DNA of 21,626 bases from Clostridium sp. UBA4108 (GTDB lineage Bacteria; Bacillota; Clostridia; Clostridiales; Clostridiaceae), in assembly GCA_002381695.1 (NCBI GenBank), contig DFXM01000044.1:32845-54470 (forward strand), in the 5' to 3' direction. Made by a program: the position numbers and the translations under genes. Within the stretch, counting starts at the first letter, position 1; every line of letters begins with the position of its first letter. The notes beneath the pieces are model-generated. The model searched no databases. It saw only the letters and a program-made list of their open reading frames with translations, and was not told where the DNA came from. Of this stretch, positions 15,828 through 21,626 are shown one piece after another.

Positions 15828-15982
15828 TATTAAGATCCTGTGATTAATCTAAAAGGTATTTATTATTTTTAATTTTATAAATGAGAATAATATTTAGTTA
15901 CTATAAACTATTAAATATATTTTATTACTTACAATCCTCAGGGGTAAAACTACAATATCCTATATTTATAATTAACTTCCTA

Positions 15983-16681
15983 TTAATATCTTTTAAATAG
16001 AATATTATTTTCTTTATGAATATGAATAAATAAATCTTTTTCAAGCTCATGGATTTTTGAATATAATAACTTAAAGCTTGTACATGCCCATTCTGGAGCA
16101 TTATAATCCTCAGTAACCTCTTCTAACTCCTTAAGTATATCTCCAGCTGCTTCATGTTCTCCTATAAAACTTTTTATTTCTTCTCTTAGTTTTTCCTTTT
16201 CTTCTTCATTATTAATCTTTTCAAACTCAATCATCTTTGGAAATAGTACTTTTTCTTCTTTTATTAGATGTTCTTCTAATTCACATTTAAGTGCTCCAAA
16301 AAGCTTATGAATTCTTTTTAAAACTTCAGGTGAATGATCATAATGAACTTTAAATACCTTTACTAACAATGGATCAATGTCTCTTAATAATTCAAATGTT
16401 TTAGTATGATGAGTATTTATTATATGATTAATTAATTCTTCTGAAGGTCTTTCATTCCAATTTACATATAAAGAGTTATCAAATATAAATTTATCAAGTT
16501 CAATATTAATATCTTCAATAAACTTATCTGCATCAATTTCTTTCTCCTCTAATGCAACTTCTAAATTTTTATTTCCACCACAGCAATAATCTAATTGAAT
16601 TTCATTAAACTTTTCTACAATAGCAGGATAAATAATAACACATTCACCTAAACTTAAATTTTTATTTATATTATTTTTCAT
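15983..16681 (-). CDS. iron-sulfur cluster repair di-iron protein (RIC/ScdA/YtfE family)
   Basis: 232 aa. The N-terminal ScdA_N domain shows VIIYPAIVEKF and LDYCCGGNKNL with the C33-C34 pair. The C-terminal hemerythrin-like domain carries the expected His/Glu ligands: H86-x4-H91, HYDH (113-116), EEHLIKEE (H138, E142), GEH (H176) and HIHKEN (H220, H222, E224). The family repairs iron centres damaged by nitric oxide or oxidants. The start is the ATG at 16681 with GGAGG (GGAGGAATTAATATG); a longer reading adds six residues without a ribosome site. The adjacent Crp/Fnr regulator may control it (inference). Confidence 0.93.
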   Translation of the reverse strand: MKNNINKNLSLGECVIIYPAIVEKFNEIQLDYCCGGNKNLEVALEEKEIDADKFIEDINIELDKFIFDNSLYVNWNERPSEELINHIINTHHTKTFELLRDIDPLLVKVFKVHYDHSPEVLKRIHKLFGALKCELEEHLIKEEKVLFPKMIEFEKINNEEEKEKLREEIKSFIGEHEAAGDILKELEEVTEDYNAPEWACTSFKLLYSKIHELEKDLFIHIHKENNILFKRY

Positions 16682-16814
16682 ATTAATTCCTCCAAACATT
16701 TAAATTTCTTATCTATGAGTAAATTATATAAAAAATTTAAAAATAAAAATGTGATTATAGTCAGATTTTAAATAATGGATATATATTATTTTTTAAAAAT
16801 CAATTTTTCTATTT

Positions 16815-16841
16815 AATAAAATAAAAACAATTTATTTTATT
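16815..16841. repeat. 11-bp AT-only inverted repeat beside the full hairpin repeat
   Basis: AATAAAATAAA (16815-16825) and TTTATTTTATT (16831-16841) form a perfect stem with a 5-base loop. It abuts the 3' boundary of the dispersed repeat copy at 16844. It may be an insertion-site feature or a weak terminator; low complexity makes chance possible. Confidence 0.4.
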
Positions 16842-16843
16842 GG

Positions 16844-17032
16844 CTTTGTTTTAATACAGTGTTCATAACGAACTATATATTATCACTCGCAACCCGTTTC
16901 GAAAGCTTGGTTTACTAAGGCCCTATTCAAGCAAAAAGCTAAAATACAACAACTCGCTTCCCTCGAACAGGTTGTATTTCTTAACGCTTTTTCCTTTCAT
17001 AGGACCTAAGTAAATCTAAGCTTCCTGCAAAT
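16844..17032 (-). repeat. full-length dispersed hairpin repeat (copy 2)
   Basis: About 190 bp. Its minus-strand 3' part (16844-16904) matches window bases 1-61, and its 5' part (16999-17032) matches 21595-21626. The interior 16903-17023 is a long imperfect palindrome. AAGCTT at 16903-16908 pairs with AAGCTT at 17018-17023. Inner stems pair TTTACTAAGG with CCTAAGTAAA, CCTAT with ATAGG, AAAAAGC with GCTTTTT, and AAATACAAC (16942-16950) with GTTGTATTT (16971-16979), leaving a 20-base loop. There are no obvious terminal inverted repeats and no transposase. It lies between the RIC gene and the DUF421 gene in a 467-base gap. Confidence 0.8.
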
Positions 17033-17100
17033 AGATTATATAAAACCCAGCATATACTTATGAATTCCTCCAGTTCTTTAATTTTTTCATCAATTTCTGG
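16981..17100 (-). pseudogene. 39-codon coding-like remnant overlapping the repeat
   Basis: On minus, an open stretch from just after a stop (17101-17103) to TAA at 16981-16983 reads as plausible protein: a charged helix (PEIDEKIKELEEF), a hydrophobic segment (ISICWVLYNLFAG), and the basic end LLRSYERKKR. No start codon precedes it. The last third lies inside the repeat. It may be the C-terminus of a decayed gene, such as one the repeat came from or inserted into. Family not recognised. Confidence 0.3.
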
Positions 17101-17148
17101 TTAAAATAACATAAGTATTAAATATTTTAGATAAAGGAGATATTTTAT

Positions 17149-17853
17149 ATGGACTTTTTTTATGGTCAGGAGGCACTTACCATCATTAGCTGGATACTTC
17201 GTGCTATTGTTGCTTTTTTCTTTTTGCTGACTGTTGCAAAACTCTTAGGGCAACGTGCCATTTCTCAATTAAGGTTACTTGATTTTGTTATTGCTATAGT
17301 AATTGGTAATATTATTGCCCATCCGTTATCTGACGAAAAACTTGGGTTAGAAGGCTCCCTCATTACAACACTTGTATTAGTTATCCTATATCTTGGTGGA
17401 ATATTCAGCACTCTTAAATTTCCGCCTCTTAGAAAACTTATTAATAATCCACCAATTACAATTATTCAAAACGGTGAAATCCTTTATAAGGGATTAAAAA
17501 AAGCAAGAATATCAATTGATGTATTGTTAGAAGAATTACGTGAAAAAAAGGTAGATGATATGAAAAAGGTAGCCTTAGCAACTTGGGAACCTAATGGGAA
17601 TTTTTCTGTTTTTTTACACCCAGAATATGAACCACTTACTCCTTCATCCTTACATATAGAAACGGAACCTTTTAATTTTTCAAGAACAATTATTAAAGAA
17701 GGTAAAATTGATTTCAAGAAGCTAAAAGAACTTCATAAAGATGAAGTCTGGGTTGTTTCCAAATTAGAAAGTTTATATCAAACTGAGGTAAAAAACGTTT
17801 TGCTTGCCACCCTTGATAATAAAGATAGCCTAAAAGTTTTTTTATATAAGTAA
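17149..17853 (+). CDS. DUF421 (YetF-like) membrane protein
   Basis: 234 aa. Three N-terminal membrane helices (about 9-95) contain the family stretch KLLGQRAISQLRLLDFVIAIVIGNIIAHPL. A cytoplasmic DUF421 domain follows (about 98-165), with NNPPITIIQNGEILYKGLKKARIS and the LREK segment, and then a C-terminal extension. The family includes B. subtilis YetF, YkjA and YrbG, some linked to spores; the biochemical role is unknown. AAAGGAG precedes the ATG. It stands alone, after the hairpin repeat and convergent with the two-component genes. I see no strong promoter in the 45 bases between repeat and gene. Confidence 0.88.
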   Translation: MDFFYGQEALTIISWILRAIVAFFFLLTVAKLLGQRAISQLRLLDFVIAIVIGNIIAHPLSDEKLGLEGSLITTLVLVILYLGGIFSTLKFPPLRKLINNPPITIIQNGEILYKGLKKARISIDVLLEELREKKVDDMKKVALATWEPNGNFSVFLHPEYEPLTPSSLHIETEPFNFSRTIIKEGKIDFKKLKELHKDEVWVVSKLESLYQTEVKNVLLATLDNKDSLKVFLYK

Positions 17854-17859
17854 TTCATC

Positions 17860-17903
17860 GAGGCCTAAATATATCCATTTATGTACATATTAGTTTAAGC
17901 CTC
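17860..17903. terminator. weak bidirectional hairpin between convergent genes
   Basis: GAGGC-C-TAAA (17860-17869) pairs with TTTA-A-GCCTC (17894-17903) with one mismatch and a 24-base loop, in the 96-base gap between the DUF421 gene and the histidine kinase. There is no clean T tract, so termination is uncertain. Confidence 0.3.
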
Positions 17904-17949
17904 ATCAAGGAATGGAAAAATATAGATTAACTTCATCTAAAATATTTAC

Positions 17950-19278
17950 TTAGTGATTATTTAATTTTATATATAAGCTAATCTGGACAGAAAAAGTATT
18001 TTCTGTTTTTCTAATAATAATTTTTCCATTATGCCTTTCGATAATTTTTTCACATGTTTTCATACCGATTCCTGTACTACTTACTGTTTTCAAATTATTA
18101 TTTATTTGATTCTCAACATAAACAAATAATAATTGGTTTTCTATATAGTATTTAACCTTAACTGGCTTGGACTTATTCCCATATTTCGTGATATTAGAGA
18201 AAATATTATCAAAAACTCTGTGTATCGAAATTAAATTTACTTCTATAAGAAAAGGCGTGTTGCAAGAATTAAATTCAAAAGCGAACCCGTCATCTTCCAA
18301 TATAAAAATTTGTTCTTCAAATAGTTGATCTAAAAGTTCATTTCCATCAAAGGTCTCTAATTCTAAATCATCATCATTAGTATTAAACACCATAAAGTAT
18401 TCAAACAATTTATCAGAAAGGTATTTTATTTGATATGCTTTTTCTCTACTATTGTGAATATACTGCCTCAAATTTTCATCTGTTTTATATTTTTTGTACT
18501 CTATAATATCTAAATATCCTACTAGTACTGTGAGAGGTGTTCTTAAATCATGTGACATTGCTGTAATCAGTTCGCTATTTGCTAATCTTGCTTTATTTTC
18601 ACTTTCCAATCTTCCTATAAATGATTTTCTCATCTCATTAATGCCTTGAGCCAAAGAAGAAAGCTCATCATTCCCATTAATAGTAATTTCGTGAGTTAAA
18701 TTCCCACCTTCCAATATTTCTATTTCACTCTCAAGCATTCCAATATACGTTGTTTTTCTTTTTATGAAAAATAACATAATTGTTATAAAGCAAAAAAAAG
18801 AAATCGCAATACCCAAAAAGCTTGCAATATAATAATACTTGTACTCAAAAAAGCATTCCATATACACTTTTGCATTCGTATCAGTAAATGCAATATCATA
18901 AAGTGTTTTGCTTGGCAAAATTATTGAACTCTCCTGATATTCTCCATAACCAATAGTTGAATCATTCCTATTAGAATCATAAACTAATTTATTGTCCTTA
19001 TAAATATAAAGATTTACGTATTTCTCTTTACGAACCCATTTTGTTATTTCATCATAATTATTTGTTTTCAAATTATTATCTGATATATATCTTCTAAAAT
19101 CGGATATGGCTTGATTTTTTTGATTATCAATAAAGGATATTTTATTAAAATGATCATCTAATATACTTTCCCCTATTGTTTCTAATAAAACGAAGATAAC
19201 AACAGATATAACAAATGAAAATATTAAGCATAGAATTAATTTAAATTCTAGTTTAGTGCATAGAAAGTTCTTATTCAA
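17950..19278 (-). CDS. sensor histidine kinase
   Basis: 442 aa. Membrane helix at about 13-33, extracytoplasmic sensor region about 35-147, second helix about 148-172, HAMP to about 228, then HisKA box AMSHDLRTPLTVLVG with H243. The ATPase domain has the N-box region HRVFDNIFSNITKYG and the G-box STGIGMKTCEKIIERHNG. The general form is VanS-like. It starts at TTG (19276-19278), overlapping the response regulator stop by 8 bases, so it is translationally coupled. The signal is not known; the divergent lipid-related genes suggest an envelope signal (inference). Confidence 0.88.
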   Translation of the reverse strand: MNKNFLCTKLEFKLILCLIFSFVISVVIFVLLETIGESILDDHFNKISFIDNQKNQAISDFRRYISDNNLKTNNYDEITKWVRKEKYVNLYIYKDNKLVYDSNRNDSTIGYGEYQESSIILPSKTLYDIAFTDTNAKVYMECFFEYKYYYIASFLGIAISFFCFITIMLFFIKRKTTYIGMLESEIEILEGGNLTHEITINGNDELSSLAQGINEMRKSFIGRLESENKARLANSELITAMSHDLRTPLTVLVGYLDIIEYKKYKTDENLRQYIHNSREKAYQIKYLSDKLFEYFMVFNTNDDDLELETFDGNELLDQLFEEQIFILEDDGFAFEFNSCNTPFLIEVNLISIHRVFDNIFSNITKYGNKSKPVKVKYYIENQLLFVYVENQINNNLKTVSSTGIGMKTCEKIIERHNGKIIIRKTENTFSVQISLYIKLNNH

Positions 19279-19969
19279 TCCTGTACCCCTTTCCCCATAC
19301 TGTTTTTATATATTTAGGGTTCTCTGGGTTCTTTTCCAATTTCCTTCTCAGGTTTCTTATATGTACCATAATTGTATTGTTACAAGAATAAAAATAAGGT
19401 TCTTTCCAAACACTTTCATATAAATTTTGTGCTGAAAATATTTTTTTTCGATGCTGTGCCATTAACAGTAAGATATTATACTCAATTTCCGTCAGTGTAA
19501 CCTCTTCTTCATCTATTGATACTTCATTTAAAGTTGTATTTATTGTTAATCCATTTATATTAATAGGACCAGTTGGATCAACTCTCTCTTTCCCTTTGTA
19601 TACATAATACCTTCTAAGCAACGCTTTAACTCTTGAAACCAATTCGGTATATGAAAACGGCTTTGATAGATAATCATCACTCCCTACAGAAAATCCCATG
19701 CATTTATCTGAATCTTGAGTTTTAGCAGTTAAAAATAAAATAGGAGCACTTGTTTTTTCACGAATTTCTACACATGCTTTAAATCCAGACTTTCTAGGCA
19801 TCATTATATCAAGTATGATTAAATCTATACTTTCATCAACTTTAATTACAGCATCTTCACCATCTATAGCTTCTATTACAGTATAACCCTCACTCTCTAA
19901 TAAAACACGGACTATTTCTCTTATCTCCTCGTTATCATCTGCTATCAAAATATTCTTCATAGTATCCAT
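19271..19969 (-). CDS. OmpR-family response regulator
   Basis: 232 aa. The receiver has the acidic pair in IADDN (D11, D12), phospho-acceptor D54 in ILDIMMPR, T81 and K103 in SKPFS. The winged-helix output domain has LTEIEYNILLLMAQHRKKIF and CNNTIMVHIRNLRRKLE, ending TVWGKGYRIE. A longer start at 20008 is possible, but GGAGG eight bases before the ATG at 19969 decides the start. It is divergent from the VTT-domain gene across 172 bases that contain the direct repeats it probably binds. Confidence 0.92.
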   Translation of the reverse strand: MDTMKNILIADDNEEIREIVRVLLESEGYTVIEAIDGEDAVIKVDESIDLIILDIMMPRKSGFKACVEIREKTSAPILFLTAKTQDSDKCMGFSVGSDDYLSKPFSYTELVSRVKALLRRYYVYKGKERVDPTGPININGLTINTTLNEVSIDEEEVTLTEIEYNILLLMAQHRKKIFSAQNLYESVWKEPYFYSCNNTIMVHIRNLRRKLEKNPENPKYIKTVWGKGYRIE

Positions 19970-20038
19970 TGAATTTACCTCCATTTTATTATTAAGTATA
20001 TACTTCAATATAATTTAAATCTATATTATTTAAATGAT

Positions 20039-20087
20039 TTAAGAACTATTAAGAACTCTTAAGATTTATTATAGACAAATCTTAAGA
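20039..20087. promoter_or_regulatory. TTAAGA direct repeats and inverted repeat between divergent genes
   Basis: TTAAGAACTA (20039), TTAAGAACTC (20049) and TTAAGATTTA (20059) recur at an exact 10-base period. TCTTAAGATTT (20057-20067) also pairs perfectly with AAATCTTAAGA (20077-20087), an 11-9-11 inverted repeat. A weak plus promoter, TAGACA (20072-20077) with TAATAA (20094-20099), sits just downstream. OmpR-family regulators typically bind such direct repeats, so this is the likely site for the regulator at 19271-19969. Confidence 0.6.
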
Positions 20088-20141
20088 TGTTTCTAATAAA
20101 CTATTAATTAAAAATAATATAGAAGGAAGGACTAAACAATT

Positions 20142-20840
20142 ATGGATAAATCTAAAAAATTTTTAATTTGTAAAATTTCGATAGCACTATTAGGTTTTTT
20201 GACAATTATATTAGTGTTAAAATATTTACCACGTATCCTTGAATTAACTGTATCACTTGATAAATTTAGGAATTATATAATTTCTCTAGGCAGTTTTGGA
20301 TCTGTTGTTTTCATCTTTTTTCAAATACTACAAACAGTTATTGCTCCAATTCCCGGAGAGGTAATTCAAGTTGCTGGTGGATATATTTACGGTGTGACCT
20401 TTGGTGTAATTTATTCGACATTAGGACTGCTATTGGGAGCTATTATAGCTTTCTACTTTACCAGACTTATAGGCACCCCTTTTATAAAAAAGCTAATAAA
20501 TAAGAAAAATTCTCAATGGATGGCGGATATTATGGATAGTAAAAAATTTTCTGCTATTTTATTCATTATTTTTCTAGTTCCTGGACTACCTAAAGATTTC
20601 TTAATATATGTTGCAGGCTTAACACCTATAAATCCCTTAAAGTTTTTTGGAATTTTACTCATTGGTAGATTTCCGTGGCTTTTAGCATCTGTAAGTATTG
20701 GATCAAATCTTCATCATGGCAATTATATATCAACCATAATGGTATCCTTAATATCCCTAGTATCATTTATTTTGGGAATACGTTACAAAGATAAACTTAT
20801 AAGTAAGTTTTCTAAGTTATCATTTAATAAAAATGTTTAA
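20142..20840 (+). CDS. VTT-domain (TVP38/TMEM64, DedA-superfamily) membrane protein
   Basis: 232 aa with about five or six hydrophobic segments. The VTT core shows GEVIQVAGGYIYG (about 76-88), a Gly-rich helix with FYFTRLIGTPFIKK, and later FLVPGLPKDFLIYVAGL and GRFPWLLASVSIG. Family knowledge links DedA/VTT proteins to lipid transport or scrambling and membrane homeostasis; the precise function is unknown here. GGAAGG lies 12 bases before the ATG. It is the first gene of a pair with pssA, 49 bases apart, under the repeat-rich divergent promoter region, so control by the adjacent two-component system is likely. Confidence 0.9.
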   Translation: MDKSKKFLICKISIALLGFLTIILVLKYLPRILELTVSLDKFRNYIISLGSFGSVVFIFFQILQTVIAPIPGEVIQVAGGYIYGVTFGVIYSTLGLLLGAIIAFYFTRLIGTPFIKKLINKKNSQWMADIMDSKKFSAILFIIFLVPGLPKDFLIYVAGLTPINPLKFFGILLIGRFPWLLASVSIGSNLHHGNYISTIMVSLISLVSFILGIRYKDKLISKFSKLSFNKNV

Positions 20841-20889
20841 AAATCTTGTAAAATTGATTAAATCAATTCAGTTAACGAGGAGTGAGTCT

Positions 20890-21414
20890 ATGCTAAAAAA
20901 GTCTATACCTAATTTACTTACATTTACTAATCTATCATTGGGAGTTCTTTCGATACTTGAAACTTTTAAGCAAAATTACTTTTTGGCTGCTATATTCATA
21001 CTTATTGCAGCTTTAATAGATAGATACGATGGTATAATCGCCAGATCTTTAAACGTATCTAGTGATTTAGGAAAGCAGTTAGATTCCTTATCTGATCTGA
21101 TTTCCTTTGGAGTAGCACCAGCTTTTTTAGTATTTATTAAATATAACTTTCTTAATCTAGATTATATGAAAGTGATTGGCGGTTGTTTTCTATTGTCATA
21201 TATCATCAGTGGTTCTTATAGATTGGCAAAATATAATACAAGCCAATTTGATGGTATTTTTACTGGAGTACCCATAACAGTTGCAGGTTCTATTATTGCA
21301 TTATTTTCATTAGCTACACCTAATAATGGTATTTTTTCTATACTTTTATCAATTATTCTATTTGCACTTTTTACTTATCTTATGGTTTCAAAATTTAAAT
21401 TTAAAAAAGTATAA
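20890..21414 (+). CDS. pssA: CDP-diacylglycerol--serine O-phosphatidyltransferase
   Basis: 174 aa membrane enzyme making phosphatidylserine from CDP-diacylglycerol and serine, precursor of phosphatidylethanolamine. The complete CDP-alcohol motif is present: D44, D47-G48, A51-R52, G61, D65 and D69. The stretch DSLSDLISFGVAPA is characteristic of PssA. A reading from 20833 overlaps the upstream gene; the ATG at 20890 has GAGGAG nearby (7-8 bases) and starts MLKKSIPNLLTF like the family, so I chose it. The missing psd (decarboxylase), often a neighbour, is not in the window. It is the second CDP-alcohol enzyme here. Confidence 0.9.
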   Translation: MLKKSIPNLLTFTNLSLGVLSILETFKQNYFLAAIFILIAALIDRYDGIIARSLNVSSDLGKQLDSLSDLISFGVAPAFLVFIKYNFLNLDYMKVIGGCFLLSYIISGSYRLAKYNTSQFDGIFTGVPITVAGSIIALFSLATPNNGIFSILLSIILFALFTYLMVSKFKFKKV

Positions 21415-21458
21415 CCTAATTACCTAAGTTTCGTACAAAGGAAACTTAGGTAACTAGG
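21415..21458 (+). terminator. long hairpin after pssA without T tract
   Basis: Immediately after the pssA stop, TTACCTAAGTTTC (21420-21432) and GAAACTTAGGTAA (21441-21453) form a perfect 13-bp stem, extended by CCTA/TAGG past one mismatch, with an 8-base loop. No T run follows (CATTTGCAG instead), so it could be an mRNA-stability hairpin or repeat end rather than a standard terminator. The 136 bases to the next repeat are AT-rich with no clear gene. Confidence 0.55.
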
Positions 21459-21594
21459 CATTTGCAGATTTAATAATTCTAAAAAACTCAAAATTATATT
21501 ATATATAGATTTCAATAATAAAACTACATAATACAAATAGGCTTTTATTTTATAGACTATTTAAATTGAACTTCATATTATTGCTGTGAATACC

Positions 21595-21626
21595 ATTTGC
21601 AGGAATCTTAGATTTACTTAGGCTAT
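21595..21626 (+). repeat. partial copy of dispersed hairpin repeat (copy 3, 5' part)
   Basis: The last 32 bases match the reverse complement of 16999-17032 with one substitution and a 2-base gap. They begin ATTTGCAGGAA and end inside the unit at the window edge. The sequence upstream of the ATTTGCAGG boundary is unlike that beside copy 2, which marks the element's 5' boundary. Confidence 0.8.

Noticed and set aside
16844..17032. CRISPR array or integron attC interpretation of the hairpin repeat
   Set aside because: There is only one full unit here, no spacer series, no cas or integrase gene, and no attC core sites.
17484..17717. Minus-strand 77-codon ORF
   Set aside because: Antisense to the cytoplasmic part of the DUF421 gene; no ribosome site.

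Overview
The window looks like chromosome from a low-GC Gram-positive anaerobe of the Clostridium group. The bases are very AT-rich, ribosome binding sites are strong AGGAGG-type, and several genes use GTG or TTG starts. Clostridial-style proteins include an EFR1-type flavodoxin/ferredoxin, a ScdA/RIC di-iron protein and a CprABC/LanFEG-like exporter. Species cannot be named from the sequence alone. I see no rRNA, tRNA, CRISPR array or intact transposase.

Layout. (1) 46-3113, minus: an APC amino-acid permease followed by a YtcJ-like amidohydrolase, probably one operon. (2) 3549-5033, plus: cdsA and a small CDP-alcohol phosphatidyltransferase, both phospholipid head-group enzymes. (3) 5148-8398: a cassette on the minus strand that is GC-richer in places. 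It holds a TetR regulator, the flavin transferase ApbE, a membrane-anchored FMN-binding protein, an EFR1 flavodoxin/2[4Fe-4S] protein and a small ORF. Two copies of one 10-8-10 palindrome lie in front of tetR and apbE, so TetR probably controls both itself and the flavinylation operon. (4) 8401-13978, minus: ABC ATPase, two ABC-2 permeases, response regulator, histidine kinase and a chimeric phosphotransferase, in the arrangement of lantibiotic/antimicrobial-peptide defence loci. (5) 14521-16681, minus: an unknown 165-aa protein, a Crp/Fnr regulator with a Cys-rich N-terminus, and a RIC/ScdA iron-centre repair protein, suggesting nitrosative or oxidative stress. (6) 17149-17853, plus: a DUF421/YetF membrane protein. 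(7) 17950-21414: a two-component system divergent from a VTT/TVP38 membrane protein and phosphatidylserine synthase. The shared intergenic region carries three TTAAGA direct repeats at 10-bp period plus an 11-bp inverted repeat.

The most unusual structure is a dispersed repeat of about 190 bp. One full-length copy (16844-17032, reading on minus) folds as a long imperfect hairpin. Two partial plus-oriented copies lie exactly at the window edges (1-61 and 21595-21626). I do not recognise it; it could be a non-autonomous mobile element or a structured RNA/terminator element. The theme of the window is cell-envelope homeostasis (phospholipid synthesis, antimicrobial-peptide defence, membrane redox), with one likely horizontally acquired redox cassette.
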